Under the pieces are notes generated by a model that saw nothing but the letters and a program-made list of their open reading frames with translations, was not told the origin of the DNA and ran no database searches. DNA of 64,000 bases from Saccharothrix sp. ALI-22-I (lineage in GTDB: Bacteria > Actinomycetota > Actinomycetes > Mycobacteriales > Pseudonocardiaceae): NCBI RefSeq assembly GCF_001984175.1, contig NZ_MTQP01000069.1:372001-436000 (forward strand), read 5' to 3'. The position numbers and the translations under genes are program-made. The stretch's first letter is position 1. Each line of letters begins with the position of its first letter. Positions 10,401 to 16,099 of the stretch are shown here, piece by piece.

Positions 10401-13400
10401 AGCAACGCCACCATCAGTTCGGCCGACCGGGGCACGGCGACGCCGACGACGTCACCGGCGTTTTCGGCTCGGAGCCTGCGTGCCAGGGCGGTGGCTCGGC
10501 GGTCCAGTTCGGAGTAGGTGAGGGAGACACCGTCGTAGACGACCGCGACGGCGTCCGGGGTGCGGGCGGTCTGGGCGGCGATCCGGCTGACCAGCGTGCC
10601 TTCCGGCACGTCGGCGGCGGTCGCGTTCAGCTCGGCGAACCAGTCGGTTTCGCGCGCGGAGACCAGGTCGAGGCTCGCCACCGGCCGGTCGGGGGTGGTG
10701 GCGAACGCGGACAGCAGCCCGACCAGCCGTTCGCCGAGGGCGGCGACTTCGGCGTCCGGGAGGCGGTGCTTGAGGCGCAGTTCGATGCGCTCGCCGGGCA
10801 GGACGACCAGGGCGAGCGGGTAGTGGACCTGGTCGCGGATCTCGACGTCGTCCACCACGTCCGGGAAGTTCTCGACCACGACGAGCGTGTCGAACAGCTC
10901 ACCGTGCCCGGTGACTCGCTGGATCTCGGCCAGGCCGAGGTGCTGGTGGTCCAGCAGGCGAGCCTGCTCGTCCTGGAAGTGCCGGAAGACGGTGGCGAGG
11001 CTGTCCCCACCCCGCCACCGCTGTCGGACGGGCACGGTGTTGATGAACAGGCCGACCGCGTTCTCGATCCCAGGCACTTCAGCCGGGCGCCCCGCGACCG
11101 TGGTGCCGTAGACGACATCCGCACGGCCGGTGAGACCGCCGAGCAGCAGACCCCACGCGCCGTGCAGAACCGTGCTGAGCGTAAGTCCACGCCGACGCGC
11201 CTCGCCCACCAACGACGCGCTCAGCTCGGCAGGTAGCCGCACGCGGTGTTGCCCGTGGCGCGGCGAGACCTCGAACTCGGCCAACGGCAATGCTTCGCGG
11301 GCGTCCCCTCCCAGGGGACCCCTGCTTTTATTCTGCCGGCCGGGTCCGACAATTCCGGTCGCGGCGATCGCGGCTGTGGACAGGCCGGCGATCTTGGTCG
11401 GCTCGTCCACACCGGACAGGGCTGCGCGCCAGGCGGCATGTGCCGCGTCCCGGTCACGAGTCGCCAGCCACGCGAAGTAGCGTCGGTGGTCGACCGGCTC
11501 GACCCGGCCACCGACCAGTTCCCGCCGCAGCAGGCCGACCGACCACCCGTCGAGCAGGATGTGGTGCAGGGTCAGCACGAGCCGGCCACCGTGCCGAGCG
11601 GCACGCATCAGCGGCGGCTGGGACAGGTCGAAGCCGTCGGCGCGTTCCGCAGCCAGCACGTCTTCCAGATCGTCAGAGACCGGGTAGTCGCGCCAAGGCA
11701 GCGTCAACGCCTCCGCGATCACCTGCTCCACGCGCCCCCGGTCGGTCTGCCGGAAACCGGCCCGCAGCAACAGGTGCCGGTCCAGCAGGCCCTGTACGTC
11801 CTCCCTGCCGACATCGAGAGTCAGCACTTCCTGCACCACGTACGAGTCATCCGTGTCGTACTGCGCGTGGAAGAAGAACCCCTCCTGCAACGGCGACACC
11901 GGCAACACATCGGTGTCGAACCCGGTCAGCTCGACCTCGGGCACGGCCTCACGGGCGACACGGGCCAGCGCGGCCACGGTCCGGTGCTCGAACACCTCTC
12001 GCGGCGTGATCACCAGGCCGGCGTCACGAGCCCGCGACACCAACTGCATCGTGACGATGCTGTCGCCGCCGAGCTCGAAGAAGTTGTCGTGGATACCGGG
12101 CGTCAGACCGAGCACGACCTCGACGAGGTCCACCAAAGTCTGCTCGACGGGATTCGTGGCCGGCGCGTCACCGCCCAGCGTGGTCCAGTCCGGCGAGGGA
12201 AGCGCCGCGCGGTCCAGCTTGCCGTTCGGCGTCAACGGCAGCGGCCCGGTCAGCGGCATCACCACGGACGGCACCATGTACTCCGGCAACGCCCCCGCGA
12301 CGTGCTCGCGCGCGTCCACCGGCGAAGCCGACCCGACCACGTACGCGACCAGCCGCTTCACCCGCCGGTGGTCCTCCCGCACCAGCACGGCGGCCTGCGT
12401 GATGTCCGGGTGCGCCATGAGGACGCTCTCGACCTCACCCGGCTCGATCCGGAAACCACGGATCTTCACCTGGCCATCGGCCCGACCCAGGAAGTCGATG
12501 TTCCCGTCGGCACGCCACCGAGCGCGGTCACCCGTCCGGTACATACGTGCGCCCGCAGCACCGAACGGGTCGGCCACGAACCGGGACGCGGTCAACGCCG
12601 CCTGCCCCCGGTAACCACGCGCGAGACCACGCCCGCCGACGTACAGCTCACCCTCGACACCCACCGGCACCGGCCGCAACGCCGAGTCGAGGATGTAGCA
12701 GCGGGTGTTGGGGTCCGGCACGCCGATCGGCACCGGCCCGGTCCAATCCTGCTGGGCGGCCCACAAAGTCGAGTTGACCGTGGCCTCCGTGAGGCCGTAA
12801 GCGGCGACCACGCGCAGCCGACGCGCCCACCGGGCGATCAGCTCGGTCGGCACGGTCTCGGTGCCGACGATCAACACCGCACCCTCGGGCAGCTCGCACT
12901 CCGCCGGCAGCGCCGCGACCAGCGACGGCGGCAGGATCATGTGCGTGGCCCCATGCGCAGCGATGTACGAGGTCAGCGCCTCACCCGCGACCCGCCGATG
13001 CGACGGCACGACGATCGCCCGACCGCCGACGCCCAGCGACATGCACAGGTCCCACACGGCCACGTCGAAGCCGACGGACGCGAACTGCACGACCCGGCTG
13101 TCCGCGGTGATGCCGATCCGGTCCAACGCGGTCGCGATGAGGCTGCCGATGCCCTCGTGCGTCACCACGACACCCTTGGGCCGGCCGGTCGAGCCGGACG
13201 TGTAGATCACGTACGCGGCCTGGTCCAGCGCGATGTCCAGCCCGAGATCGGTGCCATCGGAGGGCAGCTCGAACCGCGACTCCGGCGTGATGACCAGCTT
13301 CGCGCCCGCGTCGGCCACCATGTAGTCGACGCGATCACGCGGGTGGTCGAGGTCCAGCGGCAGGTAGGCGGCCCCCGCCTTCATCACCGCGAGCAGCGTG

Positions 13401-14848
13401 ACGACCAGGTCGGCCGACCGCGGCAACGCCACGCCCACCACGTCTTCCAGCTGCACGCCCTGCGACAGCAAAGCGCGGGCGAGCCGGTTCGCGGCGAAGT
13501 TCAGCTCGGCATAGGTCAGTTGCACGTCCTCGCACACGACCGCGACGGCGTCCGGAGTGCGGGCTACCTGGCGTTCGAACGCGCCCGGCCACGTCACCTC
13601 GTCCACTTCACGCGGCGACGTGCCGAACTCCAGCAGCCGCGCGCGTTCCGAGGGATCGACCAGGTCGATCAACGCCACCGGCTGGTCCGGATCGGCGTCG
13701 AGCACGCGCAGGAACCGCCGCTGGTGGTCGGCCAGTTCCTCCGCCGTGCACACGGCGGCGTTCGCCTCGAACGTGACGACCAGGCTTCCGTCGGCGCGCT
13801 GGAGGAACGACGTGGTGAGGTCGTTGACCGGCCCCAACGACAGCACGTGGAACGTGGGGTCGAGGTCGCCGAACTCGATCTCCCGGCCGAAGCCCAGGTA
13901 GTTGACCGTCGGCCCGACCAGCTCGGGGATTCCGTCGCGCAGGCCCAGTTCGCGGGCCAGGTCCTCGCCCCGGTAGGCGCTGTGCGGGATGACCTCGCGG
14001 ATCTCCCGGTCGATGTCGGCGATCAGGCCGGTGATGGTGCTGTCCGGCCGCACGGTGACGCGCAGCGGCAGCACGGTGGACGCCATGCCGGGCGTGACCC
14101 GGCTGACCGCGTCCCGCCGACCGGTCATCGGCATGGCCAGCACCAGGTCGGACGCGCCGGTCACGCGGTGGGCGTAGGTGGCGACGGCGGCGATGACCTG
14201 CCGTGAGGACAGCGGATCGGGCAGTTCGACGGTCCGGCGGATGACCTCGCGCACCTGCCCGGCGGCACGCGGCACGAGCCGCACCGGCTCCGGGTGGTCG
14301 GCCATCTTCGCGAGCCAGAACGCCCGGTCCTCCTCGCGCGCCGGGGACTGGCGGTACGAGAGGTCGGCGTCGACCAACGCCTCCACCGGCTTGGGGCTCG
14401 GCTCGTCGGAACCCGCGTAGATCCGGCCGGCGCGCTGGGTGATCAACACCCACCCGTAGGCGTCCACCGCGAGGTGGTGGTAGCGCTGGTACCAGAGCAC
14501 GTGGTCGTCGGCGATGCGCAGGAACGCCTGGTGGAACAGCGGGCCGCGGGTGATGTCGGTCAGCCGCTTGAGGTCGTCGTCCATCCACGCCCGCGCGCCG
14601 GCGAGCGAGTCGAACGACAGGTGCGTGATGTCGGTGGTCACCGGCGCCGGGACCTGACCCTGCTCGGTGAACCGGACGTGCAGCGCGCCGGTTTCGGCGA
14701 CCGCCTGCCGGACGGCCGCCTCCAGCCGGTCGTGGTCGACCGCGCCGCGCAGCTCCAGGTACCAGGCCACGTTGTAGACGGGGTTGTCGGGCTCCAGCTG
14801 CTGTGCCAACCAGACACCCGTCTGAGCACCGGTCAAGGGCAGAGCCAT
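1478..14848 (-). CDS. Four-module siderophore NRPS, erythrochelin-type
   Basis: This synthetase of about 4456 aa builds a tetrapeptide. Approximate domains are C1 1-415, A1 417-890, PCP1 893-967, C2 973-1410, A2 1417-1887, PCP2 1890-1967, C3 1973-2417, A3 2420-2937, PCP3 2950-3020, C4 3030-3477, A4 3490-3963, PCP4 3977-4050 and a terminal C5 4057-4456. There is no thioesterase and no recognisable epimerase. Pocket residues (235, 236, 239, 278, 299, 301, 322, 330, 331) read DVWMIGAVN in A1, DVWHFSLVD (serine) in A2, DMENLGLIN (the known N5-hydroxyornithine code) in A3 and DVFMLGAVN in A4. A1 and A4 therefore probably share a substrate, which I infer to be N5-acyl-hydroxyornithine as in erythrochelin. 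PCP1 and PCP2 have GGDS; PCP3 and PCP4 have GGHS. C5 has SYLAVDE in place of HHxxxDG. C2 and A3 each contain an unusual insertion. The ATG at 14846-14848 is preferred over GTG at 14854 because AAGG lies eight bases upstream. Confidence 0.92.
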   Translation of the reverse strand: MALPLTGAQTGVWLAQQLEPDNPVYNVAWYLELRGAVDHDRLEAAVRQAVAETGALHVRFTEQGQVPAPVTTDITHLSFDSLAGARAWMDDDLKRLTDITRGPLFHQAFLRIADDHVLWYQRYHHLAVDAYGWVLITQRAGRIYAGSDEPSPKPVEALVDADLSYRQSPAREEDRAFWLAKMADHPEPVRLVPRAAGQVREVIRRTVELPDPLSSRQVIAAVATYAHRVTGASDLVLAMPMTGRRDAVSRVTPGMASTVLPLRVTVRPDSTITGLIADIDREIREVIPHSAYRGEDLARELGLRDGIPELVGPTVNYLGFGREIEFGDLDPTFHVLSLGPVNDLTTSFLQRADGSLVVTFEANAAVCTAEELADHQRRFLRVLDADPDQPVALIDLVDPSERARLLEFGTSPREVDEVTWPGAFERQVARTPDAVAVVCEDVQLTYAELNFAANRLARALLSQGVQLEDVVGVALPRSADLVVTLLAVMKAGAAYLPLDLDHPRDRVDYMVADAGAKLVITPESRFELPSDGTDLGLDIALDQAAYVIYTSGSTGRPKGVVVTHEGIGSLIATALDRIGITADSRVVQFASVGFDVAVWDLCMSLGVGGRAIVVPSHRRVAGEALTSYIAAHGATHMILPPSLVAALPAECELPEGAVLIVGTETVPTELIARWARRLRVVAAYGLTEATVNSTLWAAQQDWTGPVPIGVPDPNTRCYILDSALRPVPVGVEGELYVGGRGLARGYRGQAALTASRFVADPFGAAGARMYRTGDRARWRADGNIDFLGRADGQVKIRGFRIEPGEVESVLMAHPDITQAAVLVREDHRRVKRLVAYVVGSASPVDAREHVAGALPEYMVPSVVMPLTGPLPLTPNGKLDRAALPSPDWTTLGGDAPATNPVEQTLVDLVEVVLGLTPGIHDNFFELGGDSIVTMQLVSRARDAGLVITPREVFEHRTVAALARVAREAVPEVELTGFDTDVLPVSPLQEGFFFHAQYDTDDSYVVQEVLTLDVGREDVQGLLDRHLLLRAGFRQTDRGRVEQVIAEALTLPWRDYPVSDDLEDVLAAERADGFDLSQPPLMRAARHGGRLVLTLHHILLDGWSVGLLRRELVGGRVEPVDHRRYFAWLATRDRDAAHAAWRAALSGVDEPTKIAGLSTAAIAATGIVGPGRQNKSRGPLGGDAREALPLAEFEVSPRHGQHRVRLPAELSASLVGEARRRGLTLSTVLHGAWGLLLGGLTGRADVVYGTTVAGRPAEVPGIENAVGLFINTVPVRQRWRGGDSLATVFRHFQDEQARLLDHQHLGLAEIQRVTGHGELFDTLVVVENFPDVVDDVEIRDQVHYPLALVVLPGERIELRLKHRLPDAEVAALGERLVGLLSAFATTPDRPVASLDLVSARETDWFAELNATAADVPEGTLVSRIAAQTARTPDAVAVVYDGVSLTYSELDRRATALARRLRAENAGDVVGVAVPRSAELMVALLGVLKSGAAYLPLDLDYPADRIEFMLADSGATTVVRPEDCTGTTAPDVELPAVRPDQAAYLIYTSGSTGRPKGVVVTHRAIVNRLAWMQHEYGLAADDRVLQKTPSSFDVSVWEFFWALCEGAAVVLARPDGHRDPAYLAELIRQERITTLHFVPSMLAAFLGVPEVYESAAWSASLRRIFSSGEALTGDVAGRWLELTAVPLHNLYGPTEAAVDVTYFEYDAAPDPAVPIGRPVWNTQLHVLDPFLRPVPTGVPGELYLAGVQLAMGYHGRFALTAERFVANPFGGPGSRMYRTGDLVVRRPDGAIVYLGRTDRQVKVRGNRIELGEVESALGKLPGVRRAAVIARDNQLLGYVTPADVDLDALRAGIAEALPAAMVPHALVALPDFPLTPSGKLDQNALPSPTVVKTERRAPETERERLLCEVFAHVLGVTELGVDDDFFVLGGDSITSIAVSSRARKLGIGISPRDVFEHRTVAALAAVESVTNTVVDAPLLVLTAEQRRALPEAEDVWPLSPLQEGLYFHSSYDTDALDVYLSQETMDFAGRLDVDRLRRAGAALLDRNPSLRAGFTSDGVPAPVQFIAPGLEIPLRVVDLADEAGMSDVLAADRRERFDLAAPPLCRFLVLRLPDGRDRLVITHHLILWDGWSAWLFLEQLLELYRDVEAELPPPGSYRDYLTWLARQDHDAARRAWRTALSGLREPTLVAPVDRSREPVIPAEFHRELTEDLTDRIRTQARQHGLTANAVFNAAWALVLASQVGRDDVVFGTAVAGRPVEVDGVEHVIGMFLNTIPTRIAVNPRETVLELLRRIQAERTALMSYEHVGLGEIQQEAGHRQLFDTLFVLRTGDGEDRQNELSDEYGVLDVSNVDGTHFPLTLIITPGARTRVTLASRPDIFATDAAEALLARYTTVLERLVDAPDALLGALDVLPDHERRALAAEWDASADSMIEDTVADLLVAQARKTPDATALVFGDERLTYAELQDRIDTLARLLISRGAGPERVVALALPRTTEMVVALFAVLRTGAAYLPLDLDHPADRLLLMIEDTKPLCVLSTTAVGLVPDALCLDDLGPDDLDPDDVPADVEWPRFSLEHPAYVIYTSGSTGRPKGVVTPYRGLTNMQLNHQQAIFAPAIAAAGGRRLRIAHTVSFAFDMSWEELLWLVEGHEVHVCDEELRRDAAALVAYCDEHLIDVVNVTPTYAQLLIEEGLLDNHVPALVLLGGEAVPESVWQRLRETPGTYGYNLYGPTEYTINTLGASTEDSETATVGKAIRNTRAYVLDAHLRPVPPGSPGELYIAGIGLARGYHDRFGLTAERFVADPYGPPGTRMYRTGDLVRARAVSSLDPASRSSAGNLDFLGRTDDQVKIRGYRVELGEVESALAAQPGVTHAAVVVDAGPGGVKRLIGYVVSSVEPAVLKDGLKSGLPDYMVPAAIMPVDALPLTVNGKLDVRALPKPVVAGGASSRAAATREEEVLCGLFADILGVPSVGVEDNFFDLGGHSLLATRLISRARSALGVELAIRDLFDAPTVAELASRAGGGSARPPLVPVERPAELPLSSAQQRLWLIQQMEGTSAAYNFPLVFKLHGPLDVPAFTAALGDVVDRHEALRTVFGEHEGAPFQRVLHDVTPVVVVRSAVEDDVPGIVRDEVERPFDLHTELPLRVTIASLGEDEHLVVILLHHITTDEWSDRPFLRDLASAYRARRAGEAPRWTPLPVQYADYTVWQRNVLDVVGEEQLDFWARALAGVPEELELPVDRPRPARPTFHGSDLEVVFEPETADGLRALAQTSGASMFMVLQAAVAALLGRLGAGDDIPLGAPIAGRTDEALDDLVGFFVNTLVLRADLSGDPSFADLVGRVKETSLAAFSHQDVPFEAVVDRLNPLRSAARNPLFQVMVGYHSRGGDAGSFDGLPVTWVGHETTTAKFDLVFSFTEVVDGPVTCRLEYATDLFDRVTVERLGARLTTLVDAVLATPSAPVSAVDLLAPDERRRVVDEFNRTARVVAEETFTAMFARCVAATPDAVAVVDRSRSVSYAWLDARSNRIARLLAARGVGRESVVGIAVPKSADMVATVVATLKLGAAYLPLDLSHPADRITYMIEDSAASIVVTTSAAPVPVPAVLLDSPSVVAELAALDESAVDGGPPALDSAMYVIYTSGSTGRPKGVVVPHEGISSLAATAIDRMGLTSESRVLQFASVGFDVAVFELTMALCVGGRLVFAPDEVRVAGPELTDFLRDRRITHMILPPSLVSALPADCELPEGSTILVGTETVPPDVIGRWAGRLNLLAAYGLTEATVNSTLWKARPDWDTAVPIGIPDPNTTVYVLDDRLRPVPPGVVGELYVAGRGLARGYLGRPALTASRFVASPFGPPGARMYRTGDRARWRADGNLDFLGRVDTQVKIRGFRIELGEIEAALARHPDVAQAAVVADRTGDVTRLVGYVVGSTTDDLRAFAAERLPEYMVPATVIFLDGPLPLTPNGKLDRRALPQPDWSALTGDDRPVTPEQKAIAELFAELLGVSPGIHDNFFTLGGHSMASMRLVGKIRSVFGVDIALRDVFDSPTVAGLAGRLTGATSARPRLRRFDRPVDLPLAPVQRGRVSSSWDHALALRARTPFDVPALVAAYADVVGRHEPLRTVLDGDVQRAVAVSPLEVVPVVALDDALSAFAAESVDLTAQPPVLARLVEDASGAQALLLTMSYLAVDEWSVVPLFRDLQHAYAARRAGEAPQWTELPVTYADYTLWSLDVVESVGEKQHAFWHETLRDLPVLALPYSGERRSGRYAAEVIPFSLPASLHASIDRLAALTGTSMFMIVQAAVAAALTPYGTDIPIGTMVAGRTEEALADLVGSFFNRIVLRTDTAGSPGYTELLARIRATNLAALDHADVQVPADPQIMIVHHEKAVLSTLEGDTGALEAVPTGTTPAELTVSFYEPQDDGPVPCFLVYATDLFTPTTAQHLADAVLDHLHRATTDPDRRIEP
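6345..6400 (-). repeat. Short insertion with CGAAGAC direct repeats in NRPS A3
   Basis: Between the adenylation motifs YRTGDLVR and GNLDFLGR the protein has about eleven extra residues, AVSSLDPASRSSA, where the other three modules read RADGN. In the DNA two copies of CGAAGAC flank CTGCTTGCGGGGTCGAG, a 24-bp period, so this looks like a small duplication or insertion of 33 bp. The frame is kept. The loop lies near the hinge before the C-terminal subdomain. Confidence 0.55.
11281..11395. repeat. Interspersed hairpin repeat, copy A, in frame inside NRPS C2 domain
   Basis: Plus-strand bases 11292-11351 match 62845-62904 at roughly 50 of 60 positions, including an exact ATTCTGCCGGC core and GGTCCGACA. 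Similarity resumes at TGTGGAC. A short hairpin, GTCCCC-TCCCA-GGGGAC, precedes the core. The NRPS translation here runs through about 50 residues between the DEPT and LPAEL landmarks of the condensation domain, where family members have about 25. The extra residues are rich in Ala and Gly and look non-native, so the copy appears to be an in-frame insertion that left the gene open. Confidence 0.7.
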
Positions 14849-14873
14849 GGTCACAACCTTCCCCGCATGTTCC

Positions 14874-14936
14874 CGACTTCACCGGCACCGACTTCACCGG
14901 CACCGACTTCACCGCGCCGAGTTCGCCGGCACCGGC
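14874..14936. repeat. 15-bp tandem repeat upstream of the NRPS gene
   Basis: The unit CGACTTCACCGGCAC is repeated exactly at 14874 and 14889. A third copy at 14904 diverges at its end, and a degenerate copy follows. It lies between the NRPS start and the terminator-like hairpin behind the binding-protein gene. It takes up most of the space where an NRPS promoter or leader would be. Confidence 0.75.
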
Positions 14937-14964
14937 TTCTGCGCCGACTTCTCTTGGACAAGCC

Positions 14965-14998
14965 ACGGGTGGGGATGCGCGACGGCACCCCCACCCGT
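14965..14998 (-). terminator. Hairpin behind the siderophore-binding protein gene
   Basis: ACGGGTGGGG at 14965-14974 pairs perfectly with CCCCACCCGT at 14989-14998 across a 14-base loop. It starts 12 bases after the stop codon of the lipoprotein gene when read on the minus strand. There is no strong T run, so termination may be partial. Partial read-through would make the lipoprotein more abundant than the NRPS. Confidence 0.6.
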
Positions 14999-15009
14999 TG
15001 CACCGCCTG

Positions 15010-16020
15010 TTAGTTCTTGATGGCTTCGAGCAGTGGCACGACCTGCTGGATGCCGTAGGGCACGCTCAGCACGGTGTTGAACGACATGGCCGCGCCGACC
15101 GGCGGGTCCATGTAGGTGAGGAACAGGTCGCGCTTCCCGGTGACGACGCCGAGCCGCTGGTAGGCCGGAATGGCCTTGATCCGGTCCCACGCGGTCTGGT
15201 CGAACATGATCCACACCAGCCGGTCGGCGTCGAGCAGGTCGAACCGCTCCTCGCTGAACTCGGCCACGTTCTTCTCGCCGGCCAGCGTGCCGATCTCGGG
15301 CACCAGGGTGAAGCCCAGCTCCTTCATGAAGATGGCCTTCGGGTCGGTCGGCGCGAACGCGGAGTACTGGCCCGGCTTGAAGCTGTCGGCCACCACCATC
15401 GTCTTGCCCGCCCACTCGGGGTGCGCGGCCTTGGCGTCGGCGAAGGTCTTCGCGACGCCGTCGATCAGCGCCTGCGCCTCCTTCTCCTTGCCCAGCGCCT
15501 TGCCGATGTGCAGGGTCTGGTCCTGCCACGGCGCGGCGTAGTCCGGGAACGCCTTGGGCTGCGCGACCACGGGCGCGATCTTGGACAGCGTGTCGTACTG
15601 CTCCTGCTTCATGCCGGAGTAGACCGCGATGATCAGGTCGGGCTTGAGCGCGGCGACCTTCTCCAGGTTGTACTCGTCGCGCTCGCCGACGATCTCCGGC
15701 TGGGTGTCGCCCCAGAGTTCCTTGGTCCACGGCCAGTTGCCGAACGGCCGCTCCTTGAACCAGTCCACGACGCCGACCGGCTTGACGCCCAGAGCCAGCA
15801 CCGGCTCCTGGTCGGACAGGCCGAGCGTGACGACCTTCTTCGGCTCCGCCTTGATCTCGGTGGTGCCGTACTTGTGCTCGACCGAGACCGGGAACGCGCC
15901 GGTGGCGGCCGCGTTGGTCGGGCTCGTCCCGCCGGAGCCGGCGTCGCCGCCGCCCCCGCAGGCGGCCAGCGCCAGCGCTGCGGCCGAGACGACCGCGACC
16001 AGCTTGAACTTCGTGGACAT
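15010..16020 (-). CDS. Fe-siderophore ABC transporter substrate-binding lipoprotein
   Basis: This 336-residue lipoprotein belongs to the FecB/FhuD/BtuF class III periplasmic-binding family. The signal ends in LALAAC with the lipid-attachment cysteine at residue 21, followed by a Gly/Ser linker. The mature part begins HKYGTTEIKAEPKKVVTLG, the usual start of iron-siderophore binders, and continues with a long helix backbone and the second lobe (LVWIMFDQTAWDRI). It would capture the ferric siderophore at the outer membrane face and pass it to an ABC importer, which is not in this window. ATG at 16018-16020 is chosen; an in-frame TTG lies one codon upstream. A good iron box lies 46 bases upstream of the start. 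Confidence 0.92.
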   Translation of the reverse strand: MSTKFKLVAVVSAAALALAACGGGGDAGSGGTSPTNAAATGAFPVSVEHKYGTTEIKAEPKKVVTLGLSDQEPVLALGVKPVGVVDWFKERPFGNWPWTKELWGDTQPEIVGERDEYNLEKVAALKPDLIIAVYSGMKQEQYDTLSKIAPVVAQPKAFPDYAAPWQDQTLHIGKALGKEKEAQALIDGVAKTFADAKAAHPEWAGKTMVVADSFKPGQYSAFAPTDPKAIFMKELGFTLVPEIGTLAGEKNVAEFSEERFDLLDADRLVWIMFDQTAWDRIKAIPAYQRLGVVTGKRDLFLTYMDPPVGAAMSFNTVLSVPYGIQQVVPLLEAIKN

Positions 16021-16065
16021 CAAGGATTTCCCCTTCGGAGGCGCGGCGGCGCGCCGCTGTGCAAG

Positions 16066-16084
16066 TTAGGTATGCGTAACCTAA
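16066..16084. promoter_or_regulatory. IdeR/DmdR iron box upstream of the binding-protein gene
   Basis: TTAGGTATGCGTAACCTAA is a 19-bp interrupted palindrome and agrees closely with the actinobacterial iron-regulator consensus TTAGGTTAGGCTAACCTAA. It sits between the monooxygenase stop and the lipoprotein start. It should repress transcription of the lipoprotein, and possibly the NRPS and mbtH, when Fe(II) is plentiful. Confidence 0.85.
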
Positions 16085-16099
16085 CAAATCGAGGCGGGT

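Noticed and set aside
2138..11236. Very long open frames on the plus strand opposite the NRPS
   Set aside because: They lack recognisable domains, are rich in His/Arg/Gln and are shadows of the codon bias of the true NRPS gene.
8940..12100. Epimerisation domains after PCP1 and PCP2
   Set aside because: The domains following GGDS carriers have HHILLDGWS and HHLILWDGWS and the SPLQEG opening of condensation domains; the length leaves no room for E domains.
12180..13600. A1 as a leucine- or other hydrophobic-specific domain
   Set aside because: The Met278 might suggest it, but Asn331 and Gly301 match the hydroxyornithine pattern and A4 shares the code; left as unassigned with an ornithine-derived preference.
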